From: an uncultured Propionibacteriaceae bacterium
GTDB taxonomy: Bacteria > Actinomycetota > Actinomycetes > Propionibacteriales > Propionibacteriaceae
Length of the DNA: 64,000 bases
Assembly (NCBI GenBank): GCA_937965785.1
Contig: CALCKT010000003.1
Span: forward strand, 38,975 to 102,974
Direction of reading: 5' to 3'
Shown here: positions 52,084-60,032 of the stretch, piece by piece
How the letters are laid out: every line of letters begins with the position of its first letter
Position numbering within the stretch: the stretch's first letter is position 1
Translations under genes and position numbers: made by a program
Notes under the pieces: model-generated
Seen by the model: only the letters and a program-made list of their open reading frames with translations
Database searches by the model: none
Told to the model about the DNA's origin: nothing

Positions 52084-52772
52084 GTTCGCTGGGAACCTGG
52101 ATCGATGAGGTGGTCGCTCACAACGAGAAACAGATTTCCGTCGCAGCGACTTGCATTGCCAGGACCCATCGCGAGGGAGGGCTCGTTTTCACGGCGGGCT
52201 CCGGGCATTCCCTGGCGATGGTGATGGAAACCTTTTTTCGCGCGGGCGGACTGGCCATCGTTCGTCCTTTCTTCCGCGCGGACATGCTTCCCCTGAACGG
52301 TGCCCTGAGATCGACGATGGCCGAACGGGAAACCGGTGTGGGAGCCGAAATGGTGACCGCCGTCGATCCGGGCCCGAGAGATCTCGTCGCGATCTTCTCG
52401 AACTCGGGGCGCAACCCGTACCCGGTGGAGATAGCGGAGGGGGCGAGGGCGCGCGGGGCGGTCGTCGTGGCCTTGACCAGCGTCGGGGCGAGCCGGGCGA
52501 GCCGGCCCCGGGGGGCGCATCGCCTCTACGAGGTGGCTGATGTCGTCCTCGACACCCTGGTCCCTCCGGGAGATGTGTCGTCCCCGGCGGGGAATCCGGT
52601 GACCGGTCCGCTCTCCACGCTGGCCTGTTGTGCGCTCTGGACCGAGATCCTCGCGGCCACCGTGGAACTCGACCCCGGGGTGTGTCTGTGGCGGAGCGCC
52701 AACCAGGACGGAAACGACGGCTTCAACACCGCTCTGGCCGAACAGTTGCGGGACCGGATACCCGAACTTTGA
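52080..52772 (+). CDS. SIS-domain phosphosugar-binding protein
   Basis: A 230-aa SIS-domain protein. The binding loops are TAGSGHSLAMVMETFFRAGG and IFSNSGRNPYPVEIAE. SIS proteins isomerise or bind sugar phosphates (GlmS, MurQ, GmhA classes); this group resembles the uncharacterised UPF0309-like members with a large middle insertion. Its place after EIIA implies it acts on the sugar phosphate delivered by the PTS. It converges with the GntR gene 8 nt away. Confidence 0.85.
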   Translation: MSSLGTWIDEVVAHNEKQISVAATCIARTHREGGLVFTAGSGHSLAMVMETFFRAGGLAIVRPFFRADMLPLNGALRSTMAERETGVGAEMVTAVDPGPRDLVAIFSNSGRNPYPVEIAEGARARGAVVVALTSVGASRASRPRGAHRLYEVADVVLDTLVPPGDVSSPAGNPVTGPLSTLACCALWTEILAATVELDPGVCLWRSANQDGNDGFNTALAEQLRDRIPEL

Positions 52773-52780
52773 ACCGGCCG

Positions 52781-53479
52781 TCACGAGGAGGGCAACAATT
52801 TTGCGGTGAATTCATAGGCATCCGCCCGGTACCAGGAAATCGTGTGTTCCGCGGGACGCTCCCGGATTAGGGCCCTGCGATCCATGCGGATAACCGGCGC
52901 GCCGGGCCTGATGTGAAGCGATTTGGCGATGTCCTTCGGGCATTCCACGGCGACGATCCGCTGCTCGCCCGAGTCGAGACGCAGGCCGTAACGTCTGCCG
53001 AGGATTTCGTAGAGGGACTGCTCGGCGTCGTCGATGGAATAGCCGGGTACGAGTGAGGAATCCAGGTGGGTCTCCTCGATCGCGAGGGGCACGCCGTCCC
53101 CGGTGCGGATCCGGGTCATCGTCACCAACGATGTCCCGACCGGGAAGAAGCTCTTGTCATTGGCCTGTTCGCTGCCGAAGTCGAGCACTATCGCACCCGG
53201 CTCTTTTCCTTTCGCCCGCATGTCATCGGTGAAGGAGTTCAGGGAGAGCCGTAATTCGATTCTCGGTTGAGCCACGAAGGTGCCACGCCCGACGTGCCGA
53301 TCCAACAGGCCTTCCCGGGTCAGGTCGATGACGGCGCGGCGGGCCGTCATGCGGGAGACCCCGTATTCCTGGGCCAGGTCCCGTTCGGAACTTATCGGGG
53401 CACCGATCGGCAGCTTCAGGACTCTCCTGCGGAGTCGTTCTCGCATCGTCAGGTACTTGGGGCTCGGCTCGGTGGGCAC
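52781..53479 (-). CDS. GntR/HutC-family regulator, DasR/NagR-like
   Basis: A 232-aa regulator. The winged helix (about residues 10-72) contains PISSERDLAQEYGVSRMTARRAV and GRGTFVAQP, and the UTRA effector domain follows (e.g. PGYSIDDAEQSLYEILGRRYG). DasR/NagR relatives respond to amino-sugar phosphates. The operator TGGTCTATACCA before the adjacent PTS operon fits this subfamily well. GTG 53479 lies 7 nt after TAGAAT. Confidence 0.9.
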   Translation of the reverse strand: MPTEPSPKYLTMRERLRRRVLKLPIGAPISSERDLAQEYGVSRMTARRAVIDLTREGLLDRHVGRGTFVAQPRIELRLSLNSFTDDMRAKGKEPGAIVLDFGSEQANDKSFFPVGTSLVTMTRIRTGDGVPLAIEETHLDSSLVPGYSIDDAEQSLYEILGRRYGLRLDSGEQRIVAVECPKDIAKSLHIRPGAPVIRMDRRALIRERPAEHTISWYRADAYEFTAKLLPSS

Positions 53480-53518
53480 GTCGGGGATTCTAGTGCCGGA
53501 CCCTGCTGAAATGGCCTC

Positions 53519-55276
53519 TCATTCGGCCGCCAGCAGCCAGGCGTCCTCCAGCTCGTCCTTGCGTGCCCGGGCGGTCCGCAGATCCGTGTCCAGCGCAGCG
53601 AGCTTCTCGAAATCGGTCGCCGAGGCGGCCATGGCGTCGTGGATGCGTTCGATCTCGGAGTCCACCTTCGCGAGCTGTGACTCCAGACGCGCCAGTTCCT
53701 TCTTCCGGGCGCGTTCGGCCGCGGCATCGGAGCGGGGCCTGGCAGCGGGGGGAGTGGGTGAGGGGGAGGGGGTCTTCGTCCCGCTGCGACGTTCCAGATA
53801 TTCCTCCACCCCGCCGGGCAGCAGCACACATGAACCGTCACCCAGCAACGCCCACGAGGCGTCGGTGACGCGCTCCAGGAAGTAGCGGTCGTGGGATACG
53901 ACGATCAGGGTGCCCGGCCAGGTGTCGAGGTAGTCCTCGATCACCGTGAGGGTGTCGATGTCGAGGTCGTTGGTTGGTTCGTCGAGGAGCAGCACGTTCG
54001 GTTCCTCGAGCAACAACCGGAGCAGCTGGAGGCGGCGGCGTTCCCCACCGGACAGGTCGCCGATGCGGGCGACCAGTTTGTCGCCGGTGAAACCGAACTC
54101 CTCAAGCAGATTGCCGGCCGATACCTCCCGGCCGGTCGCCAACCTCGTCGCCTGTTTCAGGCGGGTGACGGACTGGAGTACACGGTCCTCGTCGTCCAGT
54201 TCCCCGACGCTCTGCGACAGGTATCCGACCCTGAGCGTGATGCCACGCTTGATCTTCCCGCCCTGAGGGGACCTCAGACCGGCCAGCAGGTCCAGCAGGG
54301 TGGTCTTGCCCGCGCCGTTGACACCCACCAGGCCGATGCGGTCGCCCGGCCCGATGGACCAGGTGAGCCGGTTCAACAGTTTGCGGCCATCGACGGAGTA
54401 GTCGACGTTGATCAGGTCGAAGACGTCCTTGCCGAGACGCGAGGTGGCGAATTTCTCCAGGGCCAGCCGGTCGCGCGGCGGGGGCACGTCGCTGATGAGG
54501 GCCTCGGCCGCCTCGATGCGGAACTTCGGTTTCGAGGTGCGGGCAGGGGCCCCGCGCCGCAGCCACGCCAGCTCCTTGCGCGCCAGGTTCCTGCGGCGTG
54601 CCTCCGAGGCCGCGGCCTGCCGCTGCCGCTCCACCCGCGCCAGCACATACGCCGCGTAGCCGCCGTCGTAGGCGTCCACCACACCGTCGTGGACCTCCCA
54701 GATGCGGGTGCACACCGCATCCAGGAACCAGCGGTCGTGGCTGACCACCAGCATCGCGAGCCCCGCCGCGGTGCGGGAACGCAGATGGGAGGCGAGGAAG
54801 GCGATCGCCTCCACGTCGAGATGATTGGTGGGCTCGTCCAGCACGATCAGGTCGTGGTCACCGAGCAGCACCTCGACCAGTCCGACCCGCCTTCGTTCGC
54901 CCCCGGACAGGGTCTCGATGGGACGGTCCAGGTCAACTCCCGCCAGCAGCGCCTCGACGATCTCACGCCGATCCGCCCGGGCCGCATAGACGTGATCGGC
55001 GGCGCCGTCGAGCACCACCTGCCGGATCGTCTCACCGGGGGAGCCGGCCTGATGCTGGGTCAGCACCCCGATGGAAGCGGAGTTGGAGATCGTCACCCGC
55101 CCGGAATCGGGCACCAGATCGCCCGTCAGGATGCGCAGCAGGGTGGTCTTCCCGTCCCCGTTGCGCCCGACCACACCGACAACCTCGCCCGCCCCGATCC
55201 CGAGGCTCACCCCGTCCAGCAGCACACGGGTGCCGAAGGCGTGGGAGACGGATTCCAGATTGACCAGATTTGCCAC
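53519..55276 (-). CDS. ABC-F family ATPase, Uup-like
   Basis: A 585-aa ribosome-associated type ABC-F protein without membrane segments. It has two ABC modules, Walker A GRNGDGKTT and GVNGAGKTT, two LSGGERRR signatures, and a C-terminal charged coiled coil (about residues 500-585), which is Uup-like. Roles include ribosome assembly or rescue and sometimes antibiotic resistance. GTG 55276 lies 6 nt after TAGCTT. Confidence 0.9.
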   Translation of the reverse strand: MANLVNLESVSHAFGTRVLLDGVSLGIGAGEVVGVVGRNGDGKTTLLRILTGDLVPDSGRVTISNSASIGVLTQHQAGSPGETIRQVVLDGAADHVYAARADRREIVEALLAGVDLDRPIETLSGGERRRVGLVEVLLGDHDLIVLDEPTNHLDVEAIAFLASHLRSRTAAGLAMLVVSHDRWFLDAVCTRIWEVHDGVVDAYDGGYAAYVLARVERQRQAAASEARRRNLARKELAWLRRGAPARTSKPKFRIEAAEALISDVPPPRDRLALEKFATSRLGKDVFDLINVDYSVDGRKLLNRLTWSIGPGDRIGLVGVNGAGKTTLLDLLAGLRSPQGGKIKRGITLRVGYLSQSVGELDDEDRVLQSVTRLKQATRLATGREVSAGNLLEEFGFTGDKLVARIGDLSGGERRRLQLLRLLLEEPNVLLLDEPTNDLDIDTLTVIEDYLDTWPGTLIVVSHDRYFLERVTDASWALLGDGSCVLLPGGVEEYLERRSGTKTPSPSPTPPAARPRSDAAAERARKKELARLESQLAKVDSEIERIHDAMAASATDFEKLAALDTDLRTARARKDELEDAWLLAAE

Positions 55277-55310
55277 GTCCGAAAGCTACCAGCGAAAGCC
55301 GGGGAGCGCG

Positions 55311-56114
55311 TCAACGCCCACGGAGCGCCTGCCGGGCTCCTTTCATGCCGCCCTTTCCGGTGGGCATGGGGCCCTTCGGCATGGGCAGCTTCGGGCGCAT
55401 CGCGTCGAGCGCCCGGAGCCTGTCCTCCACCTCCGTGATCTTCGACGCGGTCAAGGACTTCGGAAGTTTCTTGATCTCGTCGGCCAGCCGGTCGAGGGGC
55501 ACCTGTCCACCGCCCCTGCCGACCACGAAGGTGACCACGTCCACGCCGTAGGCAACCTGCTCGTGTTTCTTCTTCTCCGATGCGAGCAGGGTCTTGAGGC
55601 CCTTGGGGTCCCCTTCACCGATCAGCACGAGACCACCGGGACCGATGGCGCGGTGCACCACGTTCGCGGAGTCGCGATTGCGGGTGACCGCCACCGCGAT
55701 GGTGTGCTTCCACTTCTTCCCGAGCATGTTCAACGCCAGCTCGGCGGAGCCAGCCTGACCCTCGTAGCGGCTGAAGGCAGCTCGTTTCACGCGCCGCGTG
55801 AACACGAACAACGCCGCCAGCAGACCCACGGCGACACCCAAAATGCCCCACACGATGGGCGAATGCAGCACGAATCCCAGGGTCAGGACCAGCGCGAACG
55901 GGACGAGGCCCGCGGCGAGCAGGATCCACGGCAGCTTCGGATCCTGCTGTTTCGTGAGTTTGTACGACTCCGTGATCTGGCGGATCTGGCCCCAGTCGGC
56001 CGGGTTGTCGGAGTTCCTGCGGCGCAGTTTCTCGGCGCGGGCCTTCTCCTTCTGTCTCTGTTTCTGTTCCTTCTGTCGTTGGGCCAGTTCCCGGGCCCTC
56101 TCGCTGCGTGCCAT
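55311..56114 (-). CDS. DUF4191 family membrane protein
   Basis: A 267-aa protein. A basic N-terminal helix (QRQKEQKQRQKEKARAEKLR) precedes two membrane segments (near residues 62-82 and 85-107) and a cytoplasmic domain with EDRL and a Met/Pro/Gly/Lys-rich tail. The function is unknown, but it is conserved next to lipA in actinobacteria (Rv2219 as I recall). ATG 56114 overlaps the lipA stop. Confidence 0.87.
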   Translation of the reverse strand: MARSERARELAQRQKEQKQRQKEKARAEKLRRRNSDNPADWGQIRQITESYKLTKQQDPKLPWILLAAGLVPFALVLTLGFVLHSPIVWGILGVAVGLLAALFVFTRRVKRAAFSRYEGQAGSAELALNMLGKKWKHTIAVAVTRNRDSANVVHRAIGPGGLVLIGEGDPKGLKTLLASEKKKHEQVAYGVDVVTFVVGRGGGQVPLDRLADEIKKLPKSLTASKITEVEDRLRALDAMRPKLPMPKGPMPTGKGGMKGARQALRGR

Positions 56115-57067
56115 CACTTTCCACCAGCCTTCCGCGCGGCCTTCTTACGTTCTTCCATCGCAGTCCTGTACAGCCTGCCAGCCCGATAGGACGAGCGTAC
56201 GAGAGGCCCGGAGAGCACGCCAGAGTAGCCGATCTGTTTTGCCTCCTCGGCGAGCTCGTCGAACTCCTCGGGAGGCACCCAGCGGGAAATCGGGTGCAGG
56301 GTCGCGTTCGGGCGCAGGTACTGGGTGATGGTGATCAACTCGGTTCCCGCCTCGTACAGGTCGACCAAGGCCTGGGAGACCTCCTCACGGGTCTCACCCA
56401 TGCCCAGGATCAGGTTCGATTTCGTGACCAGTCCCGCGTCGCGGCTCATCCGCAGCACGTCGAGGGAACGGTCGTAGCGGAAGGCCGGGCGGATGCGTTT
56501 GAAGATCCGTGGCACGGTTTCCACATTGTGGGCGAACACCTCGGGCCGGGTGTCCAGGACCTGGCCCACCAGGTCCGGTTCCGCGGAGAAGTCGGGGGCG
56601 AGCATCTCCACCCCCACCCCTGGATTGACAGCGTGGATCTGGCGAATGGTCTCGGCGTACAACCACGCACCCTGGTCGGGCAGGTCGTCGCGGCAGACCC
56701 CGGTCACGGTGGCATAGCGCAACCCCATCTTCTTCACCGACGCGGCGACGCGCATCGGCTCGGCCGGGTCGTAACCCTCGGGTTTCGCGGACGTGATCTG
56801 GCAGAAGTCGCAGCGCCGGGTGCACTGGTCACCACCGATCAGGAAGGTGGACTCGCGATCCTCCCAGCACTCGAAGATGTTGGGGCAGTTCGCCTCACGA
56901 CAGACGGTGTGCAAATCCGCTTTCTGCACGATCTGCTGCAGATCCCTGTAGTTCGGGCCGGTGCGTGCGGTGGTGCGGATCCAGCCGGGTTTGCGTTCGA
57001 TCGGGGTCTCGGCGTTCTTGGCCTCGATGCGGAGCAGTCGACGTCCATCCGGATGTACAGCGGTCAC
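56114..57067 (-). CDS. lipA: Lipoyl synthase
   Basis: LipA inserts two sulfurs into octanoyl groups on E2 and H proteins. The 317-aa radical-SAM enzyme has both clusters' ligands: CREANCPNIFEC (auxiliary) and CTRRCDFC (radical SAM), plus the C-terminal RSSYRAG motif. I place the start at GTG 57067, 7 nt after TATCAT; an ATG at 57109 in the same frame has no support and adds residues foreign to the family. Confidence 0.95.
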   Translation of the reverse strand: MTAVHPDGRRLLRIEAKNAETPIERKPGWIRTTARTGPNYRDLQQIVQKADLHTVCREANCPNIFECWEDRESTFLIGGDQCTRRCDFCQITSAKPEGYDPAEPMRVAASVKKMGLRYATVTGVCRDDLPDQGAWLYAETIRQIHAVNPGVGVEMLAPDFSAEPDLVGQVLDTRPEVFAHNVETVPRIFKRIRPAFRYDRSLDVLRMSRDAGLVTKSNLILGMGETREEVSQALVDLYEAGTELITITQYLRPNATLHPISRWVPPEEFDELAEEAKQIGYSGVLSGPLVRSSYRAGRLYRTAMEERKKAARKAGGK

Positions 57068-57140
57068 CCGGGGGATGATACCCGCTGAACCGATGGTCGC
57101 GCGGTTCATCGAACCGCTTCGCGGATTCGTGAGCGCCGGT

Positions 57141-57794
57141 TCACCCGTGATCGAAGGCCGCCAGACGAAAACGGAGATGGGGCTCCAGGTCGTGGGCCAC
57201 CGCGGCGACATCCCAGTTCCCGGGCAGTTCCTCCGCCAGGGAGGTCACCCCGGCATCGCTGATTCCGCAGGGAACGATGTTGCCGAAGGCTTCCGGGTTG
57301 GGGAGCACGTTCAGGGCGAAACCGTGCATCGTGGTTCGTCTGGCGACCCTGATCCCGATGGCGCAGATCTTGCGTTCCGGCCGGCTCCCGGATGCGGGCA
57401 GCCAGACCCCGGTCCTGCCCACCACGCGACGCCCGTCCAGGCCGTAACCGATCAGCAGGTCGACGACGGCGTCCTCGAAACGCCGGATCGGATCCACCAC
57501 CCCGACACCATCGGGCAGGCGAAGGAGCGGGTAGCCGGTGAGCTGGCCGGGGCCGTGCCAGGTGATCTTCCCGCCCCGGTCCACGTCCACCACCGGGGTG
57601 TCGTCGAAGGGACGTTCTTCGGGTAGGGTGGCCCGTCCCGCCGTGTAGACGGGTTCGTGTTCCAGCAGGATCACGTGCCCGGGTCGTTTCCCGGCCGCCA
57701 CCTCGGCGTGCACCCGGCGCTGGTAATCCCACGATTCCCGGTAGTCGCTGTGGAAATGATCGGGGCCCAGGCCGCGGTACTCGAAGGTCAACAT
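57141..57794 (-). CDS. lipB: Lipoyl(octanoyl) transferase
   Basis: LipB moves octanoate from acyl carrier protein to lipoyl domains. The 217-aa protein has EHEPVYTAGRATLPEE, the GGKITWHGPGQLTGYP core, the Lys in KICAIGIRV and the catalytic Cys in IVPCGISDAGVTS. ATG 57794 lies 7 nt after TACGAT, so the mRNA should be leaderless; earlier in-frame ATGs are rejected. It has its own promoter; so does lipA, 73 nt downstream. Confidence 0.94.
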   Translation of the reverse strand: MLTFEYRGLGPDHFHSDYRESWDYQRRVHAEVAAGKRPGHVILLEHEPVYTAGRATLPEERPFDDTPVVDVDRGGKITWHGPGQLTGYPLLRLPDGVGVVDPIRRFEDAVVDLLIGYGLDGRRVVGRTGVWLPASGSRPERKICAIGIRVARRTTMHGFALNVLPNPEAFGNIVPCGISDAGVTSLAEELPGNWDVAAVAHDLEPHLRFRLAAFDHG

Positions 57795-57872
57795 CGCGGA
57801 CATCGTAGCCCTGACGGCATTCCCGGATGTCATCTCCCACGGTGGGCAGGCCGGTGGAACAGAATGGCAGGC

Positions 57873-58022
57873 ATGATTCGAACCGTTGAACATGACCGTT
57901 GCCCCGGCCTCCCACACTCCCGACACACCATGGATGAGAACTGCGGTGGGTCCGGCGGAGAGCGGGTGGGGTTCATCACCCCGGTGGCTGCCGGGACCGT
58001 CCTGACCGCGGCCGGCAGGTGA
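57873..58022 (+). CDS. Small Cys/His-containing protein before cbiC
   Basis: A 49-aa frame of unknown role. ATG 57873 lies 7 nt after CAGAAT (leaderless pattern), and its TGA overlaps the GTG of cbiC (GTGA). The N-terminal half has two Cys and four His (HDRCPGLPHSRH, then ENC), which could bind metal; the end is hydrophobic (FITPVAAGTVLTAAG). It might be a metal-related small protein or a leader; it might also be a gene remnant. Confidence 0.4.
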   Translation: MIRTVEHDRCPGLPHSRHTMDENCGGSGGERVGFITPVAAGTVLTAAGR

Positions 58023-58678
58023 TCTCGGTGGTGAAGCGACCCGAGAGACGCTACTTCTACGAAACCAACGGCTCCGCCATTTCCAAGGAGTCCTTCCGCA
58101 TCGTCCGGGAGGGAGCCGACCTGACGGCTTTCACCCCCGAGGAGGCCCAGGTGGTGGTGCGCATGATCCACACCGCCGGCGATCTCGACCTGCCCCGACG
58201 AGTCGTCTTCCATCCTGAACTGGTGTCCGCGGTGCGCGGTGCCCTGCGTGGGGGAGCACCGATTTTCACCGACGCGAACATGGTCAAGTCCGGCATCACC
58301 CGCAGGCGCCTTCCCGCCGACAACGAGGTGCGCTGTCTCCTGCGCGACGAGCGGGCGGTGGCTCTGGCCGATGAGTGGGGAACCACCCGGTCCGCGGCCG
58401 CGGTTTCGCTGTGGGGCGATGACCTAGAGGGGGCGGTGGTCGCCATCGGAAACGCCCCGACGGCGCTGTTCCACCTCCTGGAACTGATCGCCGACGGCGG
58501 GCCACGTCCCGCGGCGATCATCGGCGTGCCCGTAGGTTTCGTCGGCACGGCAGAGTCGAAACAGGCCCTCGCGGATTCCGATTTCGGGGTGCCGTGGCTC
58601 GTGGTTCACGGGCATCGTGGGGGATCCGCGCTGGCCGCTTCGGCGATCAACGCCTTGGCGAGCGAGTCCGAGCTGTGA
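58019..58678 (+). CDS. cbiC: Precorrin-8X methylmutase
   Basis: CbiC/CobH moves the C-11 methyl to C-12 to form hydrogenobyrinate or cobyrinate in cobalamin synthesis. The 219-aa protein has the typical SKESFRIVREGAD start, the catalytic His in RMIHTAGDLD, DANMVKSGITRRRLPADN and PVGFVGTAESKQAL. It stands without other corrin-ring enzymes, followed only by a methylase-like fragment and the riboswitch-controlled cobalt transporter. Confidence 0.92.
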   Translation: MISVVKRPERRYFYETNGSAISKESFRIVREGADLTAFTPEEAQVVVRMIHTAGDLDLPRRVVFHPELVSAVRGALRGGAPIFTDANMVKSGITRRRLPADNEVRCLLRDERAVALADEWGTTRSAAAVSLWGDDLEGAVVAIGNAPTALFHLLELIADGGPRPAAIIGVPVGFVGTAESKQALADSDFGVPWLVVHGHRGGSALAASAINALASESEL

Positions 58679-58750
58679 CCGGGACCCCGTGGGCCATCGG
58701 TGTCGGCCCGACCGGGACCACGGGGCCAACAACACGTCCCCGGCGAACCC

Positions 58751-58846
58751 ATGGCCGGTGAACGGCGGGCCACCGTTTCGGTGGTGGGACTCGGTCCGGA
58801 CCAGTGGACATGTGAAGGCTTTCCTTGCCATCCGGATCCTTCCTGA
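58751..58846 (+). pseudogene. Possible remnant of a tetrapyrrole methylase N-terminus
   Basis: A 31-codon frame beginning MAGERRATVSVVGLGPDQWT. The VSVVGLGPD part resembles the SAM-binding first strand of CbiE/CobL-type corrin methylases, and it lies 70 nt after cbiC. The frame then ends in unrelated sequence. This suggests a decayed or truncated gene, but the match is only about 12 residues. Confidence 0.35.
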
Positions 58847-58893
58847 CGCAAGTGGCTACCTCCGACAGGTGCGGATGCTGCGTTTCGTTCCGG

Positions 58894-59025
58894 TAATGTG
58901 AGGCCCGAAGCGTGGGTTAGTCACGAGGAACCCGGTGGAAATCCGGGACGGTCGCGCCACTGTGAACCAATCCAGGTGAGTCAGGAACTCGTCCCACGCC
59001 CCGTTGCGGAACGCATGATTCCGCA
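58894..59025 (+). promoter_or_regulatory. Cobalamin riboswitch with expression platform
   Basis: TAATGT (58894-58899) is a likely -10. The aptamer runs about 58910-58999, closed by GCGTGGG and CCCACGC. It has the conserved core CCGGTGGAAATCCGGGAC, then CGCCACTGTGA, and the B12-box-like GAGTCAGGAACTC. Downstream, TGCGGAA (59005-59011) pairs with TTCCGCA (59019-59025) just before AGAAGGG, the ribosome binding site of cbiM, pointing to translational control. Confidence 0.93.
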
Positions 59026-59043
59026 GAAGGGATGTGTTTCGTC

Positions 59044-59721
59044 ATGCACATTGCAGAGGGTTTCCTGCCTCCGTTGCAGGCCGCTGCCTGGTTCGTGGCC
59101 GCGACGCCGTTCGTGATCCACGGGGCCATGGCCGTCGTGAAACAAGTGCGCAAGGATCCTGACTCCAAACTCCTGCTGGCTGCCGCTGGCGCCTTCACCT
59201 TTGCTCTGTCGGCGGTGAAGCTGCCATCGGTGACGGGTTCCTCCTCACACCCGACCGGGACGGGAGCCGGGGCCGTGCTGTTCAAACCACCGGTTCTGGC
59301 CTTCCTCGGCACCATCGTGCTGTTGTTCCAGGCGATCCTGCTGGCGCACGGCGGCCTCACGACCCTCGGGGCGAACGTGTTCTCGATGGCCGTCGCGGGC
59401 CCTTGGTGCGGTTACCTGATGTGGGTGCTGTTCAAGAGGGTCAACAAGATGGTGGCGGTGTTCCTCGCCATGGCCGTCGCAGATCTCAGCACCTACGTCG
59501 TCACGAGCTTCCAGCTGGCCATCGCCTACCCGGGCACCGAGGGCAGCTTCGGGGCCACCCTGATGAAGTTCATGTCCATTTTCGCCCTGACCCAGATCCC
59601 GCTGGCTCTCGCCGAGGGTGTTCTCGGCGTGTTCCTGTTCTCCTTCCTGACCAGGGTTGCAACGCCCGAGCTGTCGAAGCTCGGTGTGCTCTCCCGCAAG
59701 GACGTGGAGGTGGCGTCATGA
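59044..59721 (+). CDS. cbiM: Energy-coupling cobalt transporter, CbiM
   Basis: CbiM is the substrate-binding membrane component of the ECF-type cobalt importer. The 225-aa protein has about seven helices. The N-terminal MHIAEGFLP is needed because Met1 and His2 bind the metal in this family, so I set the start at ATG 59044 rather than ATG 59032, which would add four residues before it. SSHPTGTG is the second metal-binding region. ATGA couples it to cbiN. Confidence 0.95.
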   Translation: MHIAEGFLPPLQAAAWFVAATPFVIHGAMAVVKQVRKDPDSKLLLAAAGAFTFALSAVKLPSVTGSSSHPTGTGAGAVLFKPPVLAFLGTIVLLFQAILLAHGGLTTLGANVFSMAVAGPWCGYLMWVLFKRVNKMVAVFLAMAVADLSTYVVTSFQLAIAYPGTEGSFGATLMKFMSIFALTQIPLALAEGVLGVFLFSFLTRVATPELSKLGVLSRKDVEVAS

Positions 59722-60032
59722 AACTGAACAAGTGGGGAATCATCGCGGGAATCGTCGCCCTGGTACTGCTGTTCTGCATCCCGTTCTACACCGCGCCCGC
59801 CGAGTCCGAGTTCGGTGGCACCGACTCGGCCGTGACCGACATTCTGGAAGAAAACGGCGCCGAGCCCTGGTTCAAGCCCGTCGCCCCACCCGCGGGTGGC
59901 GAGATCGAGTCGGGTCTGTTCGCCATGCAGGCCGCTCTCGGTTCCGGGATCATGTTCTACTGCCTCGGCCGCATGGCCGGCAGGCGCAAGGCCGAGAAGG
60001 AAGCCGGGGGGGCCGCTTCCGTTGAGGATTAG
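59718..60032 (+). CDS. cbiN: Cobalt transport protein CbiN
   Basis: A 104-aa membrane protein with two helices (about residues 6-25 and 66-84) joined by an outside loop that ends in EPWFKPVAPPAGGEIES, the typical CbiN signature. It helps load Co2+ onto CbiM. ATG 59718 overlaps the cbiM stop. Confidence 0.93.
   Translation: MKLNKWGIIAGIVALVLLFCIPFYTAPAESEFGGTDSAVTDILEENGAEPWFKPVAPPAGGEIESGLFAMQAALGSGIMFYCLGRMAGRRKAEKEAGGAASVED

Noticed and set aside
53891..55438. A 515-codon plus-strand frame over the ABC-F gene
   Set aside because: It is antisense to both Walker A and signature motifs of the ABC-F protein; no domain is recognisable.
57657..57872. Upstream half of the frame that contains the small Cys/His protein
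   Set aside because: It is antisense to lipB. Only the part from ATG 57873, with its own -10-like element, is kept as a weak candidate.
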